Source: Glaciecola sp965658765
Lineage (GTDB): Bacteria > Pseudomonadota > Gammaproteobacteria > Enterobacterales > Alteromonadaceae
Direction of reading: 5' to 3'
DNA: 52,662 bases
NCBI GenBank assembly: GCA_965658765.1
Contig: CBFHTO010000026.1
Span: forward strand, 1 to 52,662
Part shown: positions 42,855-51,828 of the stretch, piece after piece
Numbering within the stretch: the stretch's first letter is position 1
Layout of the letters: each line of letters opens with the position of its first letter
The notes under the pieces: generated by a model
The model's input: the letters and a program-made list of their open reading frames with translations, nothing else
Database searches by the model: none
What the model was told of the DNA's origin: nothing
Made by a program: the position numbers and the translations under genes

Positions 42855-45020
42855 ATGAAGTATATACAAATAAAAAGAAACATCCTTGCTAGTACATTTG
42901 CATTGAGCACCTTATCGGTGGCTATGTTTAGTCATGCCCAATCGTCATCATTATTGGTGCCTATGTGTGCCACAACGGCGCTAAATATGGCTGCGGTATC
43001 GAGTCTCGATATAGAGAAAATTCAAGTCACAGGAGAAATAAACTCTCTAATTTTATCCTCAAATATTGATTTAGCTTCATCTAGTTCGCCTGATTTGCGA
43101 AAGCAAATAGATCTGCTCCCAAGCCTTGATATCAATAGCAATGGACGGGTAACGGGTGTGTTGCAATACAGAGGATTATTTTCTGACCGAGTGAATGTTA
43201 GAGTGGACAGTGCATCTATCGCTGGAGCAGGGCCAAACGCGATGGATAGCCCCCTTTCGCATGTTATCGGTACTGCTGGACAGACAATAAAAATCTACAA
43301 CGGAATTGCGCCAGTTAGCGCAGACGCGGAAACACTAGGTGGTGCCATTGATATCGTCGACACTGCACCACTATATACAAACTCAGCAAACTACGAACAT
43401 TCTGGTCTTGCCTCTTTCGGATTATTTTCTAACGATGGTGAGTTGTTAAGTGCACAGTTTCAATCGGTAAACAAAAGCAGTTATTTTGCGATTAATGCAG
43501 ATACACAAGAAGGTAATAACTATAAAACGGGAGACAACAGGATTGTTCCTTCGACCTTCTATGACCGCTACGGTGTTAAGCTAAGAGCGGGCTTGAAAAT
43601 TGATAAGCATGAATTTGATTGGTCAATAAGCGCACGAAATACAGATGAGTCAGGTACTCCAAGTCTTGCTATGGATATTATCTACATCGATTCTTTAGTT
43701 GCGAGCATGAAGTATCGATATCAAATAGATACTGAATGGGCTTTAAAGTCACATATTTATGGTAATAACAACGAACATGGTATGAATAACTTTTCATTCA
43801 GGCCAAACAATAACCTGATTCGTCACAGGCTTAATACCGTGGATAGCCAAGGAAGAGGTTTAGACTTAGTTTTGAGCCATAGTGGTGATGTGTGGGAAAG
43901 CGAATATGGGGTAAATACGAAGTTGACGACGCACAACTCGTTTATTACTAACCCAAACAATGCCGCTTTCTTCATTAATAATTTTGATGAAGTTGAAAGA
44001 GATTTATTTTCTGTATATGCCCAAACTGGGCAGAAAAGTCTCGCTGACAATGAGCAGCAATTTGATGCTTGGCAAGTAGGGGCTCGTTATTCTCGTGTGA
44101 ACGCAAGTGCCAACCCAATTGGCTCAAATATGGCAATGATGAATCCCAATATTCGCAATTTAAGAGATGCATTTAATGCGGCAGACCGTGCATTAGATTT
44201 CTCTTTATTGGATTTAGTCGCGAAGTCTAGTTTTGTTGTTAATTCGTCAATGAAGCTACAGTTTTCAGCAGGAATTAAAGAGAAAGCACCAAGCTATCAG
44301 CAACTTTATACATGGTTTCCTCTTGGCATATCGGCGGGGCTTGCAGACGGTAGAAATTACATTGGCAATCTAGACTTAGGTAAGGAAACAGCCATCAAGT
44401 TCGATCTGAGCGCGTTGATCGAGGGAGAGAATTGGCGCTTGATACCAAATATGTTTGTAAGCAACATTAATGATTACATAATAGGGATGCCATCTGAAAA
44501 TTCATCAGCAAATGCGATAGCAATGATGAATTCGATCCCTGCGCCGCTTCAGTGGGAAAACCAAGATGCACGGATTGTGGGTTTTGATATCAGTTACCAG
44601 TATCGTTTTAATGATGCGCTTAATTTGAATTTTGTAAGTCAGTTTCTGCGAGGAAAGCAACTCGGCGAGCTTGAACAAAACTTGTATAGATTATCACCAG
44701 TATCCGCTAACGTTACCTTAGACTGGAACAAAGATAACTACCAAGTAATGCTTATAGCTAACCTCGTTGGCGCTCAAAATAAAGTAGCACAGATTCAGAA
44801 TGAAACACCAACTAGTGGCTACGGTACTCTAGACATTCAAGCGAGTTATGAATTTGAGAATGGTTTAAAGCTTTCTATCTTAGTCGAAAACATGCTGAAC
44901 AAAGCTTATGCATCTCACCTAGGGGGTATAAATAGAGTAGGGCAAACTGACATTGCTATTGGAGAAAAACTGCCTAGTGCCGGACGAAACCTAGGCGCAT
45001 TTGTTCAATATATGTTTTAA
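42855..45020 (+). CDS. OprC-type TonB-dependent outer-membrane receptor (copper group)
   Basis: 721 residues: signal peptide (1-29, ending SHAQ), plug domain with VLQYRGLFSDRVNVRVDSAS, and a 22-strand barrel ending in FVQYMF with a terminal aromatic. GPNAMDSPLSHV (126-137) corresponds to the CPNHMDPPTSYI-like block of OprC/NosA copper receptors, and FSFRPNNNLIRHR and WENQDARIVGFD fit the same group. The block keeps the Met (130) but has Gly126 in place of the copper-ligand Cys. Uptake of Cu or another substrate is driven by TonB. It follows the DUF2946-like gene and precedes a terminator. Confidence 0.8.
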   Translation: MKYIQIKRNILASTFALSTLSVAMFSHAQSSSLLVPMCATTALNMAAVSSLDIEKIQVTGEINSLILSSNIDLASSSSPDLRKQIDLLPSLDINSNGRVTGVLQYRGLFSDRVNVRVDSASIAGAGPNAMDSPLSHVIGTAGQTIKIYNGIAPVSADAETLGGAIDIVDTAPLYTNSANYEHSGLASFGLFSNDGELLSAQFQSVNKSSYFAINADTQEGNNYKTGDNRIVPSTFYDRYGVKLRAGLKIDKHEFDWSISARNTDESGTPSLAMDIIYIDSLVASMKYRYQIDTEWALKSHIYGNNNEHGMNNFSFRPNNNLIRHRLNTVDSQGRGLDLVLSHSGDVWESEYGVNTKLTTHNSFITNPNNAAFFINNFDEVERDLFSVYAQTGQKSLADNEQQFDAWQVGARYSRVNASANPIGSNMAMMNPNIRNLRDAFNAADRALDFSLLDLVAKSSFVVNSSMKLQFSAGIKEKAPSYQQLYTWFPLGISAGLADGRNYIGNLDLGKETAIKFDLSALIEGENWRLIPNMFVSNINDYIIGMPSENSSANAIAMMNSIPAPLQWENQDARIVGFDISYQYRFNDALNLNFVSQFLRGKQLGELEQNLYRLSPVSANVTLDWNKDNYQVMLIANLVGAQNKVAQIQNETPTSGYGTLDIQASYEFENGLKLSILVENMLNKAYASHLGGINRVGQTDIAIGEKLPSAGRNLGAFVQYMF

Positions 45021-45333
45021 GGGCGGGGTGTTCTACAAAACTGAAAAACGGTCTAGTTATAGCTTCACACTTTTGAAAAAAAGCCATTACTGGCTGGAAC
45101 TATAATAATGAAAACCGCTATCACTGATGCTAATAGCGATAGCGGTTTTTTTGTATGGTAGTTCCGACTAACTAGATAAAAAGTGGAGAGAAGAATATCA
45201 ATAGAACTGACGAACATTTCCAATACTTAGCTCGACTTCTAACAATACACTAAGATAATTCAGCTAAGATAAGCAAATACTTCCGCTATAAGAAATCTTT
45301 ATCGTTACAGGCTTTTTCTAGTATAAAGTCTGT
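45021..45333. other. Convergent intergenic region with terminator
   Basis: 313 bases between the converging receptor gene and the TonB-domain gene. Apart from the strong terminator at 45111-45149 nothing gene-like is seen. Confidence 0.5.
45111..45149. terminator. Bidirectional terminator after the receptor gene
   Basis: AAAACCGCTATC (45111-45122) and GATAGCGGTTTT (45138-45149) form a perfect 12-bp stem, with T residues continuing to 45152. The A tract on the other side lets it serve the convergent gene too. Confidence 0.82.
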
Positions 45334-46476
45334 TTATTCGTTTACGTCTGTAGGGGCTTCATTAAATTCGTAAATACTGAACCTAGAGTCGTAGTCACCA
45401 TAAACCGTTACTCCACATTTACCCCAACTATCTGGTATATCAACTAATTGGTCATTTTCCAACGATTTCAGTATTGTGATTTTTGTGTCGCAACGAATTT
45501 CGATTTTTTCTATTTTGCCTTGAACATCGCCGATTGAGAACTTATCGCGTTGTAAGGTGTGATGCGCAGTTCCCATTCGTGTAATTAATACTCGTCTTTC
45601 TAAAATAGCTGTATTCGTGAGCGTATCCGTAAGCTTAGAGTATACCGAATTCACAAAAGCAATAAGACGAGCACTAACATCGTTGTCGGGTAATTCTAAG
45701 TCACCGCTAAAATATTGTTCATAGATGTCTTCTACCATTATGTAGTTGCCATTGTTAGTCGCATGCTGTACCGCCTTTGCCAAGATTAAGACATCGTTAT
45801 TTGATAGAGATGTTTTTTTATTGTCTCGACGCAGACTAATGACAGACTGGTTAGCAAAATACTCTTGCTTTAATTTATCGTTCGTTAATTCGTGAAATGC
45901 CATGGAAACCTGATCAGCGATTTTGATCTCGGTAAAATTTAACACGTCCCGTTGATTTATTTTGTCTATGAATTTTTTAGCTTCGGTAATGTCTTTAGCC
46001 CTTATTGCTGTAAGCGCTTTGTCGTAATAATTTTTGAATCGACGGGTAACAACGTTTTCTTTATCTCCCATAAAGAACTCAAATTTAACAAGATTTTTAG
46101 AAGAGTAAGTTGGCTCTCCATTTTTCAAAGCCGGTTTGTAAGTCCATCTTTTTGCAGCCTGTCGGGCAGCGTTTTCGAACTTGCGGTTGCCAGAAGAATC
46201 AATTACTACAACATCCTGTACTTTACCTGTCTCATTCACGCCAAAATTTACGATGACCCATCCCTCTATACCACTTCGAGCATTGTTAGTCGGATATTTT
46301 GGAGAGGGGCGTTCTATTGGCTCGGGCTGCTCGAATTCGAAAGCTTCAATGGCGAAAGTTGATGTCGTATTGCCGTCATTGGCAATAAGTTTTGAGGGGG
46401 TCAATAGAGCAAAGCCCAAGGTGAAAGTAAAAAAAAGAGTAAAAATACTTGTTATACGCGTGAGCATTCTAGTCAA
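45334..46476 (-). CDS. Secreted protein with TonB C-terminal domain and long unknown extension
   Basis: 380 residues. A signal peptide (about 1-32) is followed directly by a TonB C-terminal domain (about 55-140): PSPKYPTNNARSGIEGWVIV, NFGVNETGKVQDVVV, and AAKRWTYKPALKNGEP. Unlike true TonB it has no permanent cytoplasmic N-terminal anchor with an ExbB-interacting His, and no Pro-rich spacer. The C-terminal 240 residues are helical then beta (TAIRAKDITEAKKFIDKINQ, LTNDKLKQEYFANQ, KFSIGDVQGKIEKIEIRCD) and were not recognised. It is probably periplasmic and may use the TonB fold for a different task. It converges with the receptor gene. Confidence 0.75.
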   Translation of the reverse strand: MTRMLTRITSIFTLFFTFTLGFALLTPSKLIANDGNTTSTFAIEAFEFEQPEPIERPSPKYPTNNARSGIEGWVIVNFGVNETGKVQDVVVIDSSGNRKFENAARQAAKRWTYKPALKNGEPTYSSKNLVKFEFFMGDKENVVTRRFKNYYDKALTAIRAKDITEAKKFIDKINQRDVLNFTEIKIADQVSMAFHELTNDKLKQEYFANQSVISLRRDNKKTSLSNNDVLILAKAVQHATNNGNYIMVEDIYEQYFSGDLELPDNDVSARLIAFVNSVYSKLTDTLTNTAILERRVLITRMGTAHHTLQRDKFSIGDVQGKIEKIEIRCDTKITILKSLENDQLVDIPDSWGKCGVTVYGDYDSRFSIYEFNEAPTDVNE

Positions 46477-46812
46477 TCCGAATTGAAAAATATGGGCAAA
46501 GTAATACCCTAAATAAATGCTAAAAAGATAAAGAATTTAAGTCATGGGAACTTGTGAATATACGATATCGTTTGCTTTTGATTCGATATACTCTTTTCTT
46601 GAAGTGTGAATTCGAATGTGAATATGCAGAGCTTCCAATGTCCTAAATTCTTTCGATTGTTCAATGCCTAATAGCAACCAAAAGTGTACTTCTCTTTCGG
46701 TCAATATAAACCATCTGTTTTATTATATACGATGGTCTGTTGATTTTCAACAGACCATCGCTATTTTTCTCTCGTGTTGAAGGCTTTTTGATACGATAAC
46801 GTTAATTGTGTG
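46477..46812. other. Intergenic region with a strong hairpin
   Basis: 336 bases between the TonB-domain gene and the PI-PLC-like gene, both on the minus strand. No gene is seen; the perfect hairpin at 46731-46759 is the only clear structure. Confidence 0.45.
46731..46759. terminator. Perfect 13-bp hairpin behind the PI-PLC-like gene
   Basis: GATGGTCTGTTGA (46731-46743) and TCAACAGACCATC (46747-46759) surround TTT. It is 54 bases beyond the PI-PLC-like stop. The T run (GCTATTTTT) is on the plus-strand side, while minus-strand transcripts would meet only an AT-rich stretch, so its action as a terminator for that gene is likely but not ideal. Confidence 0.5.
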
Positions 46813-47994
46813 CTAACCGAACATGGTTTGATAGGCTTCAGCTAACTTATCATCTCGTATGTTGTTTAAAGCGTGTATCGATGCGCACCTATTCTGTTCG
46901 GCAAAATCCACCATCACAAAGTTAGGGAAAAACGCTTTAATACGCCAACCATCGCCTAAATTCAAAACTTTTACTCTATTTTGGTCCATTTGTGTTTTCA
47001 CACCGTCCTCAAGACAATTGGTCCACAACTCTTGCATCCGCGGCACGCCTGTTGGGGTCCACAATGCATCATCTCTATCCACAATACTTTCTGAAAAGCC
47101 CGTTGCGGTCCAGTACATCATGCCCATCACATTGGGTGCATACTCTTGCTTAGCAACGGCCATTTGTGCCATACGTTCTCTTTGCTTCCGCGTGTTTTCA
47201 TCCAGTTTGGCCCCATAGTTTTTCGCGCCATTTACGGTTTTAGTGTTCTTTTTCGACGTGCCGCCCTTTCCCTGATACTGCAGGCCTTTGAAAGAAGCGT
47301 CGTAATGCTTTTTCTTTTCTTCTTTTGTTTTGCCATCATCAAATAAATTACGAAAGCCAAGAATTCCGTCGGAACTATCTAGGCCAGTCATTTTGGTGAT
47401 TTCTGCAACACCTTTTTCAGCAAACACACAAACAATCTTACCCGCGACATCCCTTAGCTCTAATTTACCAAACTCTATCCCCTTATCTATAAAAATTTTG
47501 TCGCCAAGCACTTCAATACAATACTTAGCAATCAGCGGATAATTGGTACATTTATCAAATTTAAAAATTAAAAATTCTGAGGCGTTTTCCCCCGATAGAA
47601 AGCTTGCACCTTGCGTAAGCATGTCATGAAGACTTTCACCAAAACAACCAACGACCATTTTTGATCGTTCAACGGTCATATTATTCCCAGAAATGTCTTT
47701 AAAATATGCATGACTGTCGCCCATATTGACTTTATGATGAGACGCGAAACCACTTCGATTTTTGCGGTATGCGCCATGATATCCGCATAATTCAGCACCG
47801 TTATCACCGGCTCGTGCAAGTATGCGTAAGTCGAATAGCCTTACCCCTGCAGCGGCTTGTTTACCAATCCCGACATTTTGAGTTTGTGCGTTTGCGTTTC
47901 CACCCGTAATGGATGCGTCATGACTGCCAGCGAAAACGGTCTCACTGAGCCGGCGGTTTAATCCACCCTTTAAAGTACTGTATTTAACGGCCAC
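46813..47994 (-). CDS. PI-PLC-like phosphodiesterase without signal peptide
   Basis: 393 residues. The N-terminal third matches the PLC-like TIM-barrel fold: FAGSHDASI with His25/Asp26, AAGVRLFDLRI with Asp55 and Arg57, and GYHGAY with His73, about the spacing of the two catalytic histidines in bacterial PI-PLC. EFLIFKFDKC and FRNLFDDGKTKEEK follow. A Lys/Gly/Asn-rich segment (about 235-265) leads to a C-terminal part with YWTATGFSESI and FFPNFVMVDF. There is no signal peptide, so it acts in the cytoplasm or leaves by a special system. Ribosome site AGGAG precedes the start. The substrate is unknown. Confidence 0.7.
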   Translation of the reverse strand: MAVKYSTLKGGLNRRLSETVFAGSHDASITGGNANAQTQNVGIGKQAAAGVRLFDLRILARAGDNGAELCGYHGAYRKNRSGFASHHKVNMGDSHAYFKDISGNNMTVERSKMVVGCFGESLHDMLTQGASFLSGENASEFLIFKFDKCTNYPLIAKYCIEVLGDKIFIDKGIEFGKLELRDVAGKIVCVFAEKGVAEITKMTGLDSSDGILGFRNLFDDGKTKEEKKKHYDASFKGLQYQGKGGTSKKNTKTVNGAKNYGAKLDENTRKQRERMAQMAVAKQEYAPNVMGMMYWTATGFSESIVDRDDALWTPTGVPRMQELWTNCLEDGVKTQMDQNRVKVLNLGDGWRIKAFFPNFVMVDFAEQNRCASIHALNNIRDDKLAEAYQTMFG

Positions 47995-48409
47995 TTAATT
48001 GCTCCTATTAATATGTTTCAATTTAGGTTTTACGAGTACCGTAAATACGCCAAAGCTTCGTCTAATGGGCGCAAAAACATCGATACCACTCTTTAATGAG
48101 TATTATTCGACTATCGAATAGAGGTCATTTGGATATTTTTTGAACAAATAAGCTAGAACAATTCGCTGCGGGTTGCAATATTTTTACGAGACTAATATAC
48201 AATCTACCGCCAAATGTGAACTTCAAAACCATTGTGTTTCAATGAAATCTTAACGGGGTGTAATTTACTAAAGTACAAGTTACCGAGTTATAAATCGGAT
48301 AGGGATTTGCCTTTTGCATATGTAAAATGTTGTTGAGCAGAATTATCGATACAAATCTAAAAACTGAATTACCTGTTTTTAGTATCTTCACGAATAAAAA
48401 TAGACATTA
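47995..48409. other. Intergenic region before the PI-PLC-like gene
   Basis: 415 bases without a gene. It should hold the promoter of the PI-PLC-like gene. A weak AT-only hairpin (CTAAAAAC 48357-48364 with GTTTTTAG 48375-48382) just beyond the stop of the J/TPR gene may terminate that gene. A short palindrome TTCGACTATCGAA lies near 48106-48118. Confidence 0.42.
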
Positions 48410-50008
48410 TTAAGTGCCCGTTTCTGATGCTGGTTCAGGTGCTCTGATAGGAATAAAAAATCGCCTAAGCGTTAAACTGAGTGTGCGTTTACGAAGCTCA
48501 CTAAAAAACGATTGTTTGTCAGTGTATAAAACGCTTTCTATATATACCGATTCTTGCTTATACTGCTCTAAACGTTGCTTGAAGGATTCTCTTTCGCGCG
48601 CTTTTCGCTCATCACTCCACGAGGTGTTGTCGATTAAGTCAATGGCTTTTTCTTGAGTTTGTACCGCCAATTCGAATTGACCACTTGCTGCGTAGCTGGC
48701 CGCTAATGTGTCGACGAATGTATGCCTTAGGGCGTGATCAGGATCAGCAACTACTCTTTCGGCCAGGCTAACTGCATAATCGGGCTCAAAAAATGGGTTG
48801 ACTTCGATGGTTGATAAAAACCATGCGATATTATTTGTACCAAAGGGAAATAGGTCTTCTGCGGCCTTTTCTAAAACACTCTCTGCTTTGTCCATATCAG
48901 CTGAACCTAGATACCCATTTGTATAAACCGCAGCAAGTTCAGTTGGTAAAATGGCGTCTGGGTTGTTCGAGTATGCCTTTTCTAATAGCCATAGCGTGTC
49001 ACTTGTTGGAGGTAACACATTATCATCTAGTGCATAAAGCGTGGCTAAAACAACATTAGCCAACGGGAAGTTTTTGTTTACCAATTTTTTAATGCCTTTC
49101 TCGCCGTCCCTTATTAAGTCTTGGCTATCCCCCATAAAACGCATTATTGCAAAGGTCAAAAACTCCGCGTATTCGTCTCGCTCTTTGATCAATTTTGCCC
49201 AGCTAAACACTTTTTGCCAGTCTAGATAATCACCGGCTCTAGAATATGCCCAAATCATGCGTTTTAAGGCTAAGATATTCCCGCTTTTTGCTAATTCTAA
49301 GCAAGTGTTGAATGCGTCTGTTGGTTCAGCGTTTAGTACTTGGTTACAAGCTAATAGTCGCTCATCAAATGCAGGACGTTGTTGAACTATCTGTTCTGAG
49401 GGCGCTTCTGAGTCAAACGCGCCTAAAATGTTTAATACGACTACGATAGCAACCACGGCACTAGCAAGCTTAAAGAAAGTAGGGCGTCCAGACTTTTTTG
49501 TTTGGGTTTTGTCGACTGCGTCTTTGTCCTTTAGAATCGAATTGGTTTGGTTTGACTCATTAGGCTCGTTACTCAATCTGGTTTCTAGCGAAGCTAAGCT
49601 AAGATCTGTCTTATCAGCATTCTCATGATAAAACTCGTAGTTGAGCTTATCGTCATCATTCTCAGCGTTAAAACTTTCAGTAGAGGTATCACTCGGCCCA
49701 ACAGGCTTATTGTATTCTGAGAGTTCTTGTTCAAGGATATGGTGCTTGTGCATTCGCTCACTTAAAGCGTCTATCTCATCTTGCGTAGGACCTGTACCTT
49801 CTAAATCTTTGACCGACGAATCATCTGCACTCTTGGAGTCTCGGTTAGCATAGGCTAGCGCTTCTTTAAATGCGGTTTGGATTTGTAAAATTTCATCAAT
49901 GCTTTTTTGCTCTTCCTTGGCATTTTGCTCGGCTTCTCTGAAAGCGGATTTTATTTCCGAACTGTCTTTTGTCGGTTCCATGTTTAAGAGTTTCCAGCAA
50001 TCGCTCAT
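48410..50008 (-). CDS. Membrane protein with degenerate J-like N-terminus and TPR/Sel1-like C-terminus
   Basis: 532 residues. Residues 1-52 look like a J-type helical hairpin (CWKLLNMEPTKDSSEIKSAF) but lack HPD. A long polar acidic linker (about 55-175) precedes a membrane helix at about 180-198 (KLASAVVAIVVVLNILGAF). After it come helical repeats resembling TPR or Sel1 (AKSGNILALKRMIWAYSRAG, VNKNFPLANVVLATLYALDD, AVQTQEKAIDLIDNTSW). A cytoplasmic J-like part and a periplasmic repeat part are therefore inferred. Function is unknown. The 415-bp gap to the PI-PLC-like gene argues against one tight operon. Confidence 0.7.
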   Translation of the reverse strand: MSDCWKLLNMEPTKDSSEIKSAFREAEQNAKEEQKSIDEILQIQTAFKEALAYANRDSKSADDSSVKDLEGTGPTQDEIDALSERMHKHHILEQELSEYNKPVGPSDTSTESFNAENDDDKLNYEFYHENADKTDLSLASLETRLSNEPNESNQTNSILKDKDAVDKTQTKKSGRPTFFKLASAVVAIVVVLNILGAFDSEAPSEQIVQQRPAFDERLLACNQVLNAEPTDAFNTCLELAKSGNILALKRMIWAYSRAGDYLDWQKVFSWAKLIKERDEYAEFLTFAIMRFMGDSQDLIRDGEKGIKKLVNKNFPLANVVLATLYALDDNVLPPTSDTLWLLEKAYSNNPDAILPTELAAVYTNGYLGSADMDKAESVLEKAAEDLFPFGTNNIAWFLSTIEVNPFFEPDYAVSLAERVVADPDHALRHTFVDTLAASYAASGQFELAVQTQEKAIDLIDNTSWSDERKARERESFKQRLEQYKQESVYIESVLYTDKQSFFSELRKRTLSLTLRRFFIPIRAPEPASETGT

Positions 50009-50101
50009 ATTTCAAACCTTGTATTGCGCACAAAAATTAACAGCATTGATGTTCTGAACCAGCCAAAATGAAAATTTTTGACTTAGCTTCTAACTTAGCT
50101 T

Positions 50102-50626
50102 TTACCCTAGTTCTGCTAAGCACATTTCTTCAGATATTTGCTTACACCATGCTTTAACACGTTCATCGGTCAGTTCAGGTTGTCGGTCTTCATCGATACC
50201 CAAGCCAACAAAATGATCATCGTCAGCCATGCCTTTCGAGGCTTCAAACTCATAGCCTTCGGTTGACCATTGCCCAATCAATATTGCTCCTTTCGGTTCA
50301 ACAATGTCTCTTATCATACCCATCGCGTCTAGAAAGTATTCAGCGTAGTCTTCTTGGTCACCACAGCCAAATATTGCGACAAGTTTGTCTTCGAAATCTA
50401 TTTCTTCGAGTTCTGGAAAGAAGTCGTCCCAATCGCATTGAGCTTCTCCATAATACCAAGTAGGAATTCCAAAGATCAGGAGATCAAACTCAGCAATTTG
50501 TTCTTTGGTGCTTTTCGAAATGTCTTTGACATCTATTAAGCTTTTACCAAGTTCCTTTTGGATCATTTTTGCGATGTGTTCAGTGTTTCCCGTATCGCTT
50601 CCAAAAAATAAACCAACTGTCGCCAT
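50102..50626 (-). CDS. fldA: Long-chain flavodoxin
   Basis: 174 residues. The FMN phosphate loop is GSDTGNTEHIAK (9-20), the first FMN-stacking loop PTWYYGEAQCDWDDF and the second FGCGDQEDYAEYF, with the long-chain insert in the last strand (GQWSTEGYEFEASKGM). It is a low-potential electron carrier that can replace ferredoxin under iron shortage. It follows the DUF2788 gene by 26 bases, and the order ybfF, small gene, fldA recalls the ybfF-ybfE-fldA-fur region of enterobacteria, although fur is elsewhere here. Confidence 0.95.
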   Translation of the reverse strand: MATVGLFFGSDTGNTEHIAKMIQKELGKSLIDVKDISKSTKEQIAEFDLLIFGIPTWYYGEAQCDWDDFFPELEEIDFEDKLVAIFGCGDQEDYAEYFLDAMGMIRDIVEPKGAILIGQWSTEGYEFEASKGMADDDHFVGLGIDEDRQPELTDERVKAWCKQISEEMCLAELG

Positions 50627-50652
50627 CTAACTACTCCAATACGTATTTCGGA

Positions 50653-50874
50653 TTATTCTACACCCGATGAAATATAAACTAATTGAATAATGCCTTTTGT
50701 CACAAAACCCAAGGCTCCTAAACCCAACACGCCATAAGCGACGAATCGACCAATTTTTGGGACATCGTTTTTTTTCATTACATCGTGTACCGCAAAAAAC
50801 ATTAATAAGAATAGTCCCACCAACGCTATATCTAAGGCAATTGATTCGAAAAATTTAAACTGTTCAGGAGTCAT
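50653..50874 (-). CDS. DUF2788 small membrane protein
   Basis: 73 residues with two membrane helices (about 10-29 and 43-67) and the pattern MKKNDVPKIGRFVAYGVLGLG between them, matching DUF2788. This small family is nearly always found between ybfF and fldA in gammaproteobacteria, as here. The function is unknown. It is between ybfF (99 bases) and fldA (26 bases) on the same strand. Confidence 0.85.
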   Translation of the reverse strand: MTPEQFKFFESIALDIALVGLFLLMFFAVHDVMKKNDVPKIGRFVAYGVLGLGALGFVTKGIIQLVYISSGVE

Positions 50875-50973
50875 GTTGCAATGTCAAAATGCTGCTAAAA
50901 ATTGGCTGAATGCTAACACAAAACTATCGGAAAACGTAATAATCCAAATGATTTACACCCAAAAGTGTACAAA

Positions 50974-51807
50974 TTATTGGCCGTGTAAATACTTTGTGAT
51001 CAAGGTGTTAACTACTTGAGGTTTCTCCGCATGCAACCAGTGACCCGCAGCTACGATTTTTGCACTAGCATTGGTAAGCTGAGCTTTTATAGTACTTTGG
51101 TGTTCAAGGCTTACGTAGTTTGAGTTTTGCCCAATAATGAATAGTGTATCCCCACGATACCGTAACTTATCCGAAATGTTCCAAGCACTTAAATCTGGAT
51201 AGTCTCTGACCAGTAATTCAAGATTAAAACGCCATGCCCAATCCCCGTCTTTTTTCTGATACAGGCTTTTCAATAAAAATGCTTGTGTAGATGCATCCTT
51301 TACATGCTTAGACAGTTGGACTTGTGCATCTTTGCGACTTGTAATTGAGCTCAAATCAACGCTTTGTAATCCACTAATAACGTTGTGATGGCGTGGTTCG
51401 TATGCGACAGGGGCAATGTCTAATAGAATTAGCTTTCGAATAAGATCAGGTCTTGCGTGTGCTACGTGCATCGCAAACTTGCCGCCAAGACTGTGCGCCA
51501 CTAAATTAAGTGGGCATTGCAGTGCATTCAAGCCATTACTCATGTAAAAATGCTCGATGGTCGAGATAATTTGAGAAGCACCTTGTTCAAAATCAAAATG
51601 CGTAGACCACGGTGATTGTCCGTGGTCAGGAAGGTCAATACTTAGTACGCAAAATTCTTCGTCTAGCGAGCGCCGGATAACGCTCAAATTATCAGCGCTT
51701 CCAAACAGTCCATGCAACAAAACAACCATGCCACTTTGTGATAAGTCTCGTGATGGTTCAAGCACATTGTCCAAGCCATGTACTTGATAGTGAAGAAGCT
51801 CGATCAT
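50974..51807 (-). CDS. ybfF: Alpha/beta hydrolase, YbfF-type esterase
   Basis: 277 residues. The oxyanion segment is LLHGLFGSADNL (30-41), the nucleophile Ser106 in VAHSLGGKFAMH, and the catalytic His in GHWLHAEKP near the C-terminus. DLPDHGQSPWS (58-68) is typical of YbfF. It is likely to hydrolyse short acyl esters or acyl-CoA. The N-terminus has about 20 residues more than the enterobacterial protein (SRDLSQSG). It starts 21 bases after the ETF-QO stop, so it is probably in that transcript. Confidence 0.88.
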   Translation of the reverse strand: MIELLHYQVHGLDNVLEPSRDLSQSGMVVLLHGLFGSADNLSVIRRSLDEEFCVLSIDLPDHGQSPWSTHFDFEQGASQIISTIEHFYMSNGLNALQCPLNLVAHSLGGKFAMHVAHARPDLIRKLILLDIAPVAYEPRHHNVISGLQSVDLSSITSRKDAQVQLSKHVKDASTQAFLLKSLYQKKDGDWAWRFNLELLVRDYPDLSAWNISDKLRYRGDTLFIIGQNSNYVSLEHQSTIKAQLTNASAKIVAAGHWLHAEKPQVVNTLITKYLHGQ

Positions 51808-51828
51808 TCAAAAATGCCTAAAAACGGT

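Noticed and set aside
46813..50008. T6SS effector-immunity pair made of the PI-PLC-like and J/TPR genes
   Set aside because: The genes are 415 bases apart, the second is a large membrane repeat protein unlike an immunity protein, and no VgrG, Hcp, PAAR or adaptor gene is present.
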